Shown here: in pieces, positions 34,921-43,970 of the stretch
Position numbering within the stretch: position 1 is the first letter of the stretch
Layout: each line of letters begins with the position of its first letter
Assembly (NCBI RefSeq): GCF_017876545.1
Contig: NZ_JAGIOD010000001.1
Span: forward strand, 1,302,001-1,366,000
DNA length: 64,000 nt
Direction: 5' to 3'
Source: Brachybacterium sacelli
GTDB taxonomy: Bacteria; Actinomycetota; Actinomycetes; Actinomycetales; Dermabacteraceae
Made by a program: the position numbers and the translations under genes
The notes under the pieces: generated by a model
Database searches by the model: none
Told to the model about the DNA's origin: nothing
The model's input: the letters and a program-made list of their open reading frames with translations, nothing else

Positions 34921-36423
34921 TCAGGACTCGTCGGCCGCGGCGTCCTGGCCGGTGACGAACTCGGCGAGGTGCTGCGACAGTGCCAGGCGGCTCGGCTCGT
35001 GGCAGTACATCATGTGCCCGGCCTCGTAGTACTCGATGCGGATCCGCTGGCTGTAGTCCTCCCGCGGGATCGCGAGCTGGGCCAGCACGTGCTCGCTGGC
35101 ATGGAACGGGGTCGCAGCATCGTGGTACCCGTGGGAGACCAGCACCGTCGTGTGCGGTGACTTCCGCAGCAGCCGGGCCAGGTCGGAGGCGACCTCGACG
35201 GAGCGGTTCTCGAAGTCCTTGTAGCTCCACGGATGGACGCGGCCGGACATGATCTCGTAGACCACGTCGCTGGTGAAGTCGAGCTCGCGGCGGAGGTACT
35301 GGTTGATGGTCGCGGTGTACGACGGCGCCAGCTGGTCGATCGAAGGGTCGCTCTCCATCGTGGCGGTGTTGCCGTCACCCGCCGGGGCGGTGAAGCGTCC
35401 ATCGATGCGGCCGGCCTGCAGACCGTTCTCGCGCAGCAGCTCGGCGAGGAATGCCTGGTGCTCGACGCGCAGGTCAGCGCGCTCGACCCAGTCCGGGTCC
35501 ACACCGATCAGGGCGCCGATGCGGGCGGCGGCCTCCTGCTTCTGCTCGGGGGCGAGGCGCAGCCCGGCGGCGAGCAGGGCCGGGTACTCCTGCTCGGCGA
35601 AGGCCTCCGCCTCGTCGACCACGTCCTGCAGCAGGCGACCCTCGTGCTTGCCGTGCGCGTGCGCGATCGCCGCGTAGGTGGGCAGGTAGTGCACGAAGGG
35701 CCGGTCATTGCCCTCGTGGAAGCGGATGGTGCCGAAGTCCAGCACCGGGGAGATCAGGGCGATGCCCGCGATCGCCACGTAGTAGCGGTCCATGAGGCGC
35801 GCGGCGACCGCGGAGGCACGGGTGGTGCCGTAGGACTCGCCGGCGAGGAAGATCGGCGAGGTCCAGCGCTGGTTGCGGGTCAGCCAGTCGATGACGAAGG
35901 AGGCCATCAGATCGCGGTCCGCGGCCAGTCCGTGATGGCGGTCGGTCTTCGCCCCGGGCACGGGACGCGAGTAGCCGGTGGTCATCGCGTCGACCACCAC
36001 CAGGTCCGCCTGGCGCAGGACCGTCTCGTGGTTGTCGAGCAGCCGATGCGGCGGGGCCGCGGGGGAGCCGGCATCGCCCGAGTCCACGCGGCGCGGACCC
36101 AGCAGACCCAGGTGCAGCCACACCGTCGACGCTCCCGGCCCGCCGTTGAAGGCGAACACGACCGGTCGCTCCTGCGTGCCGGCGCCCTGGGCGACGTAGG
36201 AGACGGAGAACAGCTCGGCGAAGGCGGCGCCGCGCCCGTACTCCTCGCCCTCGGGCTCCTCCTTCAGCACCACCGTGCCGGTGGTCGCCGTGTAGTCCAG
36301 CGCCCTGTCCGGCAGGGCCAGGGAGTGGACAGTGGTGACCAGGTGGTCCTCGGGCTTCTCGGCGTCGGGGCCGGCGGCGTGGGTCGCCGCATCGGGGGAG
36401 GGGGTGCTGGGCTGGTCGGTCAC
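34921..36423 (-). CDS. S10-family serine carboxypeptidase-like peptidase
   Basis: 500 residues. Alpha/beta-hydrolase peptidase: FNGGPGASTVWLHLG is the S10 oxyanion segment, FLAGESYGTTRA holds the nucleophile Ser, SHGYHDAATP the Asp and EAGHMMYCHE the His. No signal peptide is visible, so it is likely cytoplasmic, as for bacterial S10-like proteins. GTG 36423 follows AAGGAG. A long hairpin precedes it. Physiological peptide unknown. Confidence 0.88.
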   Translation of the reverse strand: MTDQPSTPSPDAATHAAGPDAEKPEDHLVTTVHSLALPDRALDYTATTGTVVLKEEPEGEEYGRGAAFAELFSVSYVAQGAGTQERPVVFAFNGGPGASTVWLHLGLLGPRRVDSGDAGSPAAPPHRLLDNHETVLRQADLVVVDAMTTGYSRPVPGAKTDRHHGLAADRDLMASFVIDWLTRNQRWTSPIFLAGESYGTTRASAVAARLMDRYYVAIAGIALISPVLDFGTIRFHEGNDRPFVHYLPTYAAIAHAHGKHEGRLLQDVVDEAEAFAEQEYPALLAAGLRLAPEQKQEAAARIGALIGVDPDWVERADLRVEHQAFLAELLRENGLQAGRIDGRFTAPAGDGNTATMESDPSIDQLAPSYTATINQYLRRELDFTSDVVYEIMSGRVHPWSYKDFENRSVEVASDLARLLRKSPHTTVLVSHGYHDAATPFHASEHVLAQLAIPREDYSQRIRIEYYEAGHMMYCHEPSRLALSQHLAEFVTGQDAAADES

Positions 36424-36551
36424 TCGTGCTCCTTCGTCGGATCCGGCGTCGACCTCGATGCTATGCGAGGCCGACGGCGGGGCAATGGAGCGAGGGCACG
36501 CCCGCGCGGTGGCCGTCGACGCAGTGCGCGGCCGACACACCCCTCCGCATG

Positions 36552-36601
36552 CGCGAATCCCTCGATTTGCCCCGGAGGCGGGGCATATCGAGGGATTCGC
36601 G
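36552..36601 (-). terminator. Long hairpin after the symporter operon
   Basis: Arms 36552-36573 and 36580-36601 pair at 21 of 22 positions around a six-base loop (GCGAATCCCTCGAT... / ...ATCGAGGGATTCGC). It lies 43 bases after the small membrane gene and 129 bases before the S10 gene. It lacks a T-tract, so it is a non-canonical terminator or a palindromic repeat. Confidence 0.6.
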
Positions 36602-36643
36602 GTGGTGTGCGGTGGTGGTGGTGCGGTGGCGTGGCCGGGAGGA

Positions 36644-36970
36644 TCAGTCCAGCGGAGCGATGTCGCGCGGCTCCTCCGCGCCCTCCTCGTTCTCGCGGAC
36701 GACCATGCGGATGGGATCCAGCTTCGTCCAGACGACGAAGGCGACGGCCACGATGACCATGGCCAGGCCCGCCCACAGGTTGGCGTTGAGACCGTCGGTC
36801 TTGGCGGCCGCACCCTCGTCGAAGGCGAACAGGCCCATGGCCAGCAGGATCAGGCCGAACAGGCCGAGCAGGGTGCCGATGAAGTTGCGGATGTCGAAGG
36901 CGCCAGCGGTCTCGACGTGCTCGGACTCGGCGGCCGCGCCCGCGGGGGCTTCCTTGTGCGAAGGGGTCAT
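36644..36970 (-). CDS. Small two-helix membrane protein, symporter partner
   Basis: 108 residues with two hydrophobic segments (about 30-48, FIGTLLGLFGLILLAMGLF; 65-82, LWAGLAMVIVAVAFVVW) and an acidic C terminus. No enzyme motif. It starts ten bases after the SSF symporter stop on the same strand, so it is probably co-expressed and may be an accessory subunit. Similar small proteins follow SSF genes in other actinobacteria as far as I recall; function unknown. Confidence 0.7.
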   Translation of the reverse strand: MTPSHKEAPAGAAAESEHVETAGAFDIRNFIGTLLGLFGLILLAMGLFAFDEGAAAKTDGLNANLWAGLAMVIVAVAFVVWTKLDPIRMVVRENEEGAEEPRDIAPLD

Positions 36971-36980
36971 GACGAGCTCC

Positions 36981-38678
36981 TTAGGCGAAGATGACGTTCA
37001 GGGCGACGACGAGGACCAGACCGATGCCGGCCATGGGGAGGGGACGACGCCAGAAGGGCATGGCCGCCTCCTCGGGGTCGACGAGGTCCGCCTTCGGGGT
37101 CTCCGAGTAGACCAGGCCCTTCAGCTCGTGCACGGGCTTCGGGGCGGTGAACTGGGTGACCACGACGGAGACGACGATGTCGACGACGAACGCGGTCGCG
37201 GCGCTCATGAAGGCGAGCCCCTGACCCGGCAGCGTGAACACGTGGAAGAACGTCGAGGATCCCCACAGCACGACGGCCGAGAGGGTGCCCGCCACCAGGC
37301 CGGTCCAGCCGGCGGTCGCGGTCATCCGCTTCCAGAACATGCCCAGGATGAACGTCGCGAACAGCGGCGCGTTGAAGAACCCGAACAGGGTCTGGAGGTA
37401 GTCCATCAGGTTGGAGAACTGCCCGGCGATCAGTGCGGTGAAGATCGCGATCACGCACGCCGCGGCCGTCGCGATGCGACCCACCTTGATGTAGTGGTCG
37501 TCGGGCGCGTCCTTCTTCACGTACTGCTGGTACAGGTCGTAGCTGACCACGGTGTTGAAGGCCGAGATGTTCGCGGCCATGCCGGCCATGAATGCCGCCA
37601 GCAGGCCGGCGATCGCGACCCCCAGCAGACCGTTGGGGAGCACATCGCGCATGAGCAGCAGCAGGGCGTCGTTGTAGGTGACACCGGTGCCCGCGGCCGC
37701 GGCGGAGTCGCCGGCACTGTCGAGCTGCTTGAACTCGGTCAGCTCGTTCACCATCACCGCGGCGATCATGCCGGGGACGATCACGATGAAGGGGATCAAC
37801 ATCTTCGGGAAGGCGCCGAGGATCGGCGTCATCCGGGCGGCGGTGATGGACTTGGAGGCCATCGCGCGCTGGACCTCGACGAAGTTCGTGGTCCAGTAGC
37901 CGAAGGAGAGCACGAAGCCCAGACCGAAGACGATGCCGACGACCGACAGGATCGGGCTGTCGAAGCCGGACAGCGCCGTACCGGGCCAGGTGTGCAGCTG
38001 CTCGGAGCCGAGCATGCCGTCACCGGCGACGCGCTCCTTCATGCCGCCCCAGCCGCCCACGCGGTGCAGGCCGATCAGCGTCAGCGGCAGCAGGGCCGCG
38101 ACGATCACGAAGAATTGCAGCACCTCGTTGTAGATCGCGGCGGAGAGGCCGCCGACGGTGATGTAGAAGAGCACGAAGGCCGCGGCGAGCACGAGGCCCA
38201 CCCACATCGGCCATCCCAGAAGTCGGTTCACGATGGTGGCCAGCAGCGACAGGTTCACGCCGGCGATGAGCAGCTGCGCCACGGCGAAGCTGATCGAGTT
38301 GACCAGGTGCGCGCCGGTGCCGAAACGCATGCGCATGAACTCGGGGACCGAGCGCACCTTGGAGCCGTAGTAGAAGGGCATCATCACGACGCCGAGGAAC
38401 AGCATCGCGGGGATCGCGCCGACCCAGAAGTAGTTCATGGTCGGCATGCCGAGCTCCGCACCGGTGGCGGACATGCCCATGATCTCGACGGCGCCGAGGT
38501 TGGCAGAGATGAAGGCGAGGCCGGTGACCCAGGCGGGCAGCGAGCGCCCGGAGAGGAAGAACTCGATGGAGTTCGAGACGCCGCGCTTGGCATACCAGCC
38601 CACGCCGAGCACGAACACGAAGTACAACGCGATGATCGCGTAGTCGATCCACTGAGCATCCAGGCGGATGTCGACCAT
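36981..38678 (-). CDS. Sodium:solute symporter (SSF), sugar-type
   Basis: 565 residues and about 14 hydrophobic helices. The opening IDYAIIALYFVFVLGVGWYAKR, SNSIEFFLSGRSLPAWVTG and FISANLGAVEIMGMSATG are typical of SSF sugar/proline-type Na+ symporters; FFNAPLFATFILGMFWKR and GLLAAFMAGMAANISAFNTV are the conserved later helices. Solute unknown, with SglT-like features suggesting a sugar. ATG 38678 starts the conserved part but has no clear ribosome site. Divergent from the first ABC operon across 469 bases. Confidence 0.9.
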   Translation of the reverse strand: MVDIRLDAQWIDYAIIALYFVFVLGVGWYAKRGVSNSIEFFLSGRSLPAWVTGLAFISANLGAVEIMGMSATGAELGMPTMNYFWVGAIPAMLFLGVVMMPFYYGSKVRSVPEFMRMRFGTGAHLVNSISFAVAQLLIAGVNLSLLATIVNRLLGWPMWVGLVLAAAFVLFYITVGGLSAAIYNEVLQFFVIVAALLPLTLIGLHRVGGWGGMKERVAGDGMLGSEQLHTWPGTALSGFDSPILSVVGIVFGLGFVLSFGYWTTNFVEVQRAMASKSITAARMTPILGAFPKMLIPFIVIVPGMIAAVMVNELTEFKQLDSAGDSAAAAGTGVTYNDALLLLMRDVLPNGLLGVAIAGLLAAFMAGMAANISAFNTVVSYDLYQQYVKKDAPDDHYIKVGRIATAAACVIAIFTALIAGQFSNLMDYLQTLFGFFNAPLFATFILGMFWKRMTATAGWTGLVAGTLSAVVLWGSSTFFHVFTLPGQGLAFMSAATAFVVDIVVSVVVTQFTAPKPVHELKGLVYSETPKADLVDPEEAAMPFWRRPLPMAGIGLVLVVALNVIFA

Positions 38679-38893
38679 GGGGACCAGCTTTCCGGAGGAA
38701 GGAGAGGGGCGCCTCGGGCGCGACGCCCTGTTGCGTCGTCCTCGAGGCGGCGGAGCCTGACCGCCGGGCGGACACGCTACCACCGGATGGGAAGTCCTGC
38801 GATGGCTCACAGCGGCAACCGCGGGACAGTAGTGGCGGTGTCGTGATACGGAGACGCGCCGCCGATCGAACGCCCGGGGCGCCCGCGCACCCG

Positions 38894-39010
38894 GAGTGGC
38901 GCTCGACGCGCGCTCCGGCGGAAGTGTTTCCGGAGGCGGGGCGGCGCCCGATCCCCGGAGGCCGAGTGGCGCCCGACGTGCGTTCCGGTGGGACGCCTTC
39001 CGCGGGTGGG
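38894..39010. repeat. Imperfect direct repeat in the symporter/ABC divergent gap
   Basis: Two 47-base copies (38894-38940 and 38964-39010) share 35 positions and begin with the same GAGTGGCGC. They lie in the 469-base gap 38679-39147. Apart from these repeats and the palindromes at 39051-39071, no gene or clear promoter was seen there. Confidence 0.5.
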
Positions 39011-39050
39011 AGGCCATGAGATGGGCCGAGTCGGGAAGATCGCGTACGAT

Positions 39051-39071
39051 CACGATTCGTGAACGTTCACG
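39051..39071. promoter_or_regulatory. LacI-type operator candidate before the first ABC operon
   Basis: CGTGAACGTTCACG at 39058-39071 is a perfect 14-bp palindrome of LacI-family type, and it overlaps a second palindrome, CACGATTCGTG (39051-39061). It lies 77 bases before the SBP start. No LacI gene is in the window. Related but looser sites occur at 46157 and 51958. Confidence 0.6.
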
Positions 39072-39147
39072 CTCCGAGGGGCGCCATGCCGCGGTGGAGC
39101 GGCTACGCTCACGGGGAACTCAAGGACGAGGAAGGACAAGGAGAGCG

Positions 39148-40482
39148 ATGAAGCCACGTCTGACCCGGCGCACAGCGCTGGCGGGGTCCGGGGCGGCAAT
39201 GGTGGGCGGCCTGGCCGCCTGTGCACCGCCGAACCCCGGCAACGTCAACGCCGAGGCCGTCATCCCACCTACTGACGGCCCGGTGACCCTCAGCTACTGG
39301 GCCTGGTTGAAGGACCTGCAGAAGGTCGCCGACATCTTCAACCAGAAACAGGACCGCATCCGCGTCGAGACCACCTGGATCCCCGGCGGCAACAGCGGCG
39401 GCTACGCCAAGATCCTCTCCGCGGTCGCCGCGGACGGCGGGCCCGACATCGCCCAGGTCGAGCTGCGGCAGGTCCCGGAGTTCGCCCTCGCCGGCGCCCT
39501 GACGGAGCTGAACCGCTACGACTTCGCCGCCCAGGCCGACGCCTACGATCCGGGCGCGCTCAGCCAGGTGAAGGTGGGCGAGGACTACTGGGCCGTCCCG
39601 CAGGACACCGGCCCCGTCGCCACCTTCTACAACCGGGAGGTGCTCGAGGGCGAGCTCGGACTGCGACCCCCGGCCACCTGGCAGGAGTTCCGCGAGACCG
39701 CCGGGACCGTCTCCGAGGCCGGCAAGAACCTCATCACCCTCGACCCGTCGGACGGCTCCTACCTGATCTCCTGGATCATGCAGTCCGGTGCCGTGTGGTT
39801 CCGGACCGAGGGTGACGGGTGGATCGTGGACATGACCGGCGACGCGTCGATGCGGGTCGCGGAGTTCTGGGACGAGATCCTGGCCGCGAAGATCATCGGT
39901 ACCGGTTACGGCGCCTTCTCGACCCCGTGGATGGCCGCCGCCGGCGAGGGCGACGTGCTCGCCTCCATCGGCGGCTCCTGGGCCGACGCGCTCGTCCAGT
40001 CGGTGCCCGACGCCGAGGGCAAGTGGGCCGTGGCCCCCATGCCCACCTGGCCCGACGGGTATGCCTCCGGCGCCCACGGCGGGTCCGCGGCCGCGGTGCT
40101 GTCCACGAGCAAGCACCCCGTGGAGGCACTCGAGTTCCTGACCTGGATGTGCACCGATCCCGAGGGCATCGACGCCATGATCGAGTACTCCGGCATCGGC
40201 TGGTCGCCCGCCAAGGACTACATCGGCGAGACCCGGCAGGAGCCCTCGGAGTTCTTCTCCGGACAGAACTACAACGAAGAGGTCATCCTCCCCATGGCCG
40301 AAGACCAGAACCTCGACTGGACGTGGGCGCCGCTGATGCAGCGCGCAGCAGCCATCGTCGGCGACGGGATGACCACCGCCGTCAGCGGGGAGGTCCCGCT
40401 GGTGGACATGCTCCCGCAGACGCAGACGAAGATCGTGCAGATCATGCGGGATATGGGTTTGGATGCGGAGGAGGCGCGATGA
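39148..40482 (+). CDS. ABC sugar importer, solute-binding lipoprotein
   Basis: 444 residues. A Tat-like signal with lipobox (RLTRRTALAGSG...GLAAC) anchors it outside the membrane. The CUT1 sugar-binding protein fold is shown by VTLSYWAWLKDLQKVADIFNQ, YAKILSAVAADGGPDIAQVE and VPQDTGPVATFYNREVLE. It overlaps the first permease gene by four bases (ATGA). About 14 codons before its end the codon choice changes abruptly to that of the permeases. The glycan is not readable; the locus suggests galactosides. Confidence 0.92.
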   Translation: MKPRLTRRTALAGSGAAMVGGLAACAPPNPGNVNAEAVIPPTDGPVTLSYWAWLKDLQKVADIFNQKQDRIRVETTWIPGGNSGGYAKILSAVAADGGPDIAQVELRQVPEFALAGALTELNRYDFAAQADAYDPGALSQVKVGEDYWAVPQDTGPVATFYNREVLEGELGLRPPATWQEFRETAGTVSEAGKNLITLDPSDGSYLISWIMQSGAVWFRTEGDGWIVDMTGDASMRVAEFWDEILAAKIIGTGYGAFSTPWMAAAGEGDVLASIGGSWADALVQSVPDAEGKWAVAPMPTWPDGYASGAHGGSAAAVLSTSKHPVEALEFLTWMCTDPEGIDAMIEYSGIGWSPAKDYIGETRQEPSEFFSGQNYNEEVILPMAEDQNLDWTWAPLMQRAAAIVGDGMTTAVSGEVPLVDMLPQTQTKIVQIMRDMGLDAEEAR

Positions 40483-41363
40483 GGTCGAGGAGTGCTCCGT
40501 GGGTGTTGTTGGCTCCGTTTCTGGTGGTTTTCATCGGGACGATGATCGTGCCGATCGTGATGGCGATCGGGTATTCGTTCAGTTCGGTGGAGCGGTCGGG
40601 GTTGTTGGGTGAGGGTGGTCTCACGAATAGTTTCGCGGGGTTCGAGAACTATGTGAAGGCGTTGTCGAATGCGAACTTCGTGGAGTCGATCGGGCGGATG
40701 GTCCTGTTCGGTATCGTGCAGGTCACGGTGATGATCGTGGCGGCGACGGTGTTGGCGTTGTTGTTGGAGACGGCGAACGCGAAGTGGCCGGGCTTTTTCC
40801 GGGCGACGTATTTTTTGCCGTACGGGATTCCGGGTGTGATTGCGACGATCTTGTGGTCGTTCCTGTACATCCCGGGGTTGTCGCCGATCGTGGACGTGCT
40901 GGGCTGGGTGGGGTTGGAGATCGACTTCCTGGGCCCGAACATGGTGTTGTGGTCGATCGCGAACATCGTGACCTGGACGTATACGGGGTACAACATGTTG
41001 ATCATCATTGCGCAGCTGAAGGCGATCCCGGGTGAGTTGTACGAGGCGGCGAAGATCGACGGTGCCAGCGGGTTCAAGGTGGCGATGGCGATCCAGCTGC
41101 CGTTGATCCGGCCGGCGTTGATGTTGACGATCATCTTCTCGATCATCGGGACGCTGCAGCTGTTCGCCGAGCCGCGGTTGATGCAGACGATGAGTGCGGG
41201 GATCACCTCGGAGTACACCCCGAACATGTCCGCCTATGCCTTCGCGTTCCAGTACAACGATGTGGGTATGGCGGCCGCGCAGGCCGTGATCATCGCGGTC
41301 TCCGCGTTCCTCCTCTCAGCGGTCGCGCTGGGAATCTCCTCGTGGACGGAGAAGCGTCGATGA
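40479..41363 (+). CDS. ABC sugar importer, permease 1 (MalF-like)
   Basis: 294 residues, six predicted helices. The EAA loop that contacts the ATPase reads YEAAKIDGASGFKVAMAIQLP. It pairs with the second permease and the upstream SBP. No ATPase gene is adjacent, so a shared MsiK-type ATPase is likely. Codon usage is striking: leucine is mostly TTG and glycine often GGT/GGG, while neighbouring genes use CTG/CTC and GGC. This suggests separate ancestry for the permease segment. Confidence 0.9.
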   Translation: MRSRSAPWVLLAPFLVVFIGTMIVPIVMAIGYSFSSVERSGLLGEGGLTNSFAGFENYVKALSNANFVESIGRMVLFGIVQVTVMIVAATVLALLLETANAKWPGFFRATYFLPYGIPGVIATILWSFLYIPGLSPIVDVLGWVGLEIDFLGPNMVLWSIANIVTWTYTGYNMLIIIAQLKAIPGELYEAAKIDGASGFKVAMAIQLPLIRPALMLTIIFSIIGTLQLFAEPRLMQTMSAGITSEYTPNMSAYAFAFQYNDVGMAAAQAVIIAVSAFLLSAVALGISSWTEKRR

Positions 41364-42313
41364 CCACCTCGAACGATACGCAGCACAGGCAGGATCCCGT
41401 GGCGGGGCGGCGGAAGGCGACCCCGCCGCGTGCGCGGGAGGGGGATGGTCGGGCCGGGACTCGTGATGCGGGGCGGAAGCCGACGACGACGATCCTGGTC
41501 ACCGCGATCTTGGCGGTGGTGGCGATCTATTTCCTGGTCCCGGTGTACTGGGTGGTCATCAATGCCACCAAGTCGACGGAGGATCTGTTCGGCACCAGTG
41601 GGTTCTGGTTCGGGGAGAGCTTCCAGCTGTGGGAGAACATCAAGGCGGTGCTGTCGGCCAACGGCGGTATCTTCCCCCGCTGGGCGGTGAACTCGGTGCT
41701 GTATGCCGGGGTGGGGTCGGTGCTGGCGACGTATTTCGCGGTCGCCGCGGGGTACGCGCTGGCGAAGTACCGTTTCCCGGGGCGACGTTTCGTCTATGTC
41801 CTGGTGCTGGGTGGGGTGCTGGTGCCCGGTACGGCGGTGGCGTTGCCGTTGTTCTTCTTGTTCAGCTCGATCGGGATCACGAACACGTACTGGTCGGTGT
41901 TGATCCCGTCGCTGGTGAGCCCGTTCGGGTTGTTCCTGGCCTCGATCTACGCCAGTGCGGCGGTGCCTGATGAGTTGTTGGAGGCGGGCCGGATCGATGG
42001 GGTGGGGGAGCTGGGGTTGTTCCACCGTCTCGCGTTGCCGCAGTTGACGCCGGCGATCGTGACGATCGTGTTGTTCCAGTTCGTGGCGATCTGGAACAAC
42101 TACATGCTGCCGTTGGTGATGCTGGCGGACGAGAAGTTGTATCCGATCACGCTGGGGCTGGACAACTGGAGGGCCCAGACCGACCGGCTGCCGGAGTTCT
42201 ACCAGCTCACAACCGGCGGTGCCCTGTTGTCGGTGATCCCGCTGGCGATCCTCATCCTGGTACTGCAACGCTTCTGGCGCGGCGGCCTCACCGAAGGCTC
42301 CATCAAAGGCTGA
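41360..42313 (+). CDS. ABC sugar importer, permease 2 (MalG-like)
   Basis: 317 residues; an Arg-rich cytoplasmic head, then six helices. The EAA loop is LEAGRIDGVGELGLFHRLALP. It overlaps permease 1 by four bases (ATGA). The same TTG-leucine codon usage continues through most of the gene and returns to the local style near 42200-42240. A hairpin at 42391 follows the operon. Confidence 0.9.
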   Translation: MTTSNDTQHRQDPVAGRRKATPPRAREGDGRAGTRDAGRKPTTTILVTAILAVVAIYFLVPVYWVVINATKSTEDLFGTSGFWFGESFQLWENIKAVLSANGGIFPRWAVNSVLYAGVGSVLATYFAVAAGYALAKYRFPGRRFVYVLVLGGVLVPGTAVALPLFFLFSSIGITNTYWSVLIPSLVSPFGLFLASIYASAAVPDELLEAGRIDGVGELGLFHRLALPQLTPAIVTIVLFQFVAIWNNYMLPLVMLADEKLYPITLGLDNWRAQTDRLPEFYQLTTGGALLSVIPLAILILVLQRFWRGGLTEGSIKG

Positions 42314-42390
42314 CACCCCTCACCGCACCGAGGTAGAGCCTGATCTCGAGCCGGTGACCGGCGTCGAACCGTCGGCCGTTCCCGGATCCC

Positions 42391-42420
42391 CCGGTCCACC
42401 TTTCTCAGGAGGTGGGCCGG
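42391..42420 (+). terminator. Hairpin after the first ABC operon
   Basis: CCGGTCCACCT (42391-42401) pairs with AGGTGGGCCGG (42410-42420) with one G-U position and an eight-base loop. No T-tract. It lies in the 319-base gap 42314-42632, which otherwise contains only the TATATG promoter element. Confidence 0.45.
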
Positions 42421-42580
42421 GGTATCCTTCGTGCTCGGCCCCGTGCCCGTGAGGTCGCCGGGACCTGGGGCTCGCATGGGCCTCAGGCCGATCATGGCAG
42501 CCAGCAGGATCGGTGCGATCCTCGCCGGGATCCCGAGCGCGAGTGGATCGACGCCGATAACCTGGCGCCGATCTGCGCTC

Positions 42581-42586
42581 TATATG
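42581..42586 (+). promoter_or_regulatory. -10-like TATATG before the serpin gene
   Basis: TATATG stands out in a GC-rich gap, 47 bases before the serpin ATG. No convincing -35 is seen. Candidate only. Confidence 0.35.
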
Positions 42587-42632
42587 TGCGCGACCCCTTG
42601 CCCCGGCGCCGGAAGTGCTCTTCGATGGAGAC

Positions 42633-43970
42633 ATGAGTTCTGTTGAGCCCCGCACCCGCCTCCTCCGCCGATCCGTCCTCGCCGCCGGCGCGACGCTTCC
42701 GCTCACCGCCCCCGCGCTCGCAGCGGGCGCCGGGGACAGCAGTGGTCGGAACGGGTCCGCCGAGCCCGATCTGAAGGCCGAGCTGCCGCGTGAGGACCCC
42801 GGCTCCGCGACGGCGGGGGACCCCGTCGCGCAGTTCAGTGCGCGGATGCTCGCCGCCATCGACCGGGCCGACGTCAACGCCGTCTGCTCGCCCCTGTCCG
42901 CCCAGATCGTCCTGACCATGATCGGCCTCGGCGCCGCGGGAGATACCCGGGCGCAGATGGAGGAGACCCTCGGCGGCGGCATGGACGAACTCGCCCAGGC
43001 CGCAAACACCCTGACGGCCGTGCTCGCTGCCGTTGGCGATGAGGAGCGCGAAGACCGGGACGACGAGGCGCCCGAACCGGCCGCCGTCTCGCTGGTCAAC
43101 GGCCTCTGGCTGCAGCAGGGCATGACTGTCCGCGATTCCTACCTCGAGGACCTGGGTCGATACTTCGGCAGCGGTGTCTTCGAAGCCGACTTCACCGACG
43201 ACGCCGAGCGGGAACAGGCTCGCGTGCGGATCAACGATTGGGCCGCCGAGGCCACGCAGGACCTGATCCAGGACCTGGTCCCGCAGGACGTCCTCGACGC
43301 CGACAGTCGCCTGGTCCTCGTCAACGCCCTCCACCTCAAGGCCGCCTGGCACAAGACGCTCAGCCGCACCACCGGCACCTTCACCACCGCCGACGGGAGC
43401 GCACTGAGCACCGAGCTGCTCTCCGGCTCCACCCCGCGCTGGTACGAGGACGACCTCTGCCGCGCCACCGCGCTGGAGACCTACGGAGATGACCTCTCGC
43501 TCGCCCTCGTCCAGCCCACCCGGGACCTCGACACCGTCCTCGACGCCTGGTCGGAGCTGGCCGACGACGATCGCGCCGGCCTCGGTGCGCTGCTCACCGG
43601 GCTCGAGGCGTCCGAGGAGAGCACGAAGCTCACCCTCCCCGGCTTCGACATCGCATGGGACGCGCCGCTGACACCCGTGCTCGACCAGCTCGGGATGACC
43701 GAGGCCCTCTCCGAGGACGCCGACCTCTCCGGCATCACCGGCGAGGAGGACCTCTTCATCACCCACGTGCTGCAGAAGGCGGTGATCACTGTCGACGACG
43801 AGGGCATGGAGGCCGCCGCCGCGACCGCAGCCGCCGTGGGCACGACGTCGGTGGTGATCGATGAGCATGAGCTGGTGCTGGACTCGCCGTTCCTCGTCGT
43901 CGCCTACGAGCGCTCCACCCGCGCACCCCTGGTTCTCGGCTGGATCGGGGATCCGACCCGAACCGAGTAG
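42633..43970 (+). CDS. Secreted serpin (serine protease inhibitor)
   Basis: 445 residues. An RR-containing signal (LLRRSVLAAGATLPLTAPALA) predicts export. The serpin core is clear: NAVCSPLSAQIVLTMIGLGAAG, SLVNGLWLQQGM, LVLVNALHLKAAW, and the C-terminal LDSPFLVVAYERST. The reactive-loop hinge DEGMEAAAATAAA (about 389-401) has small residues, as in inhibitory serpins; by spacing, P1-P1' would be Thr405-Ser406. Serpins trap serine or cysteine proteases irreversibly. A GTG at 42615 is an alternative start. The gene sits between a sugar importer and a beta-galactosidase, an unusual place. Confidence 0.9.
   Translation: MSSVEPRTRLLRRSVLAAGATLPLTAPALAAGAGDSSGRNGSAEPDLKAELPREDPGSATAGDPVAQFSARMLAAIDRADVNAVCSPLSAQIVLTMIGLGAAGDTRAQMEETLGGGMDELAQAANTLTAVLAAVGDEEREDRDDEAPEPAAVSLVNGLWLQQGMTVRDSYLEDLGRYFGSGVFEADFTDDAEREQARVRINDWAAEATQDLIQDLVPQDVLDADSRLVLVNALHLKAAWHKTLSRTTGTFTTADGSALSTELLSGSTPRWYEDDLCRATALETYGDDLSLALVQPTRDLDTVLDAWSELADDDRAGLGALLTGLEASEESTKLTLPGFDIAWDAPLTPVLDQLGMTEALSEDADLSGITGEEDLFITHVLQKAVITVDDEGMEAAAATAAAVGTTSVVIDEHELVLDSPFLVVAYERSTRAPLVLGWIGDPTRTE

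Noticed and set aside
36426..38846. Open frame of about 800 codons opposite the symporter
   Set aside because: Composition (His, Asp, Gly, Glu, Gln rich) is that of a complement shadow; the SSF symporter and small partner explain the DNA.
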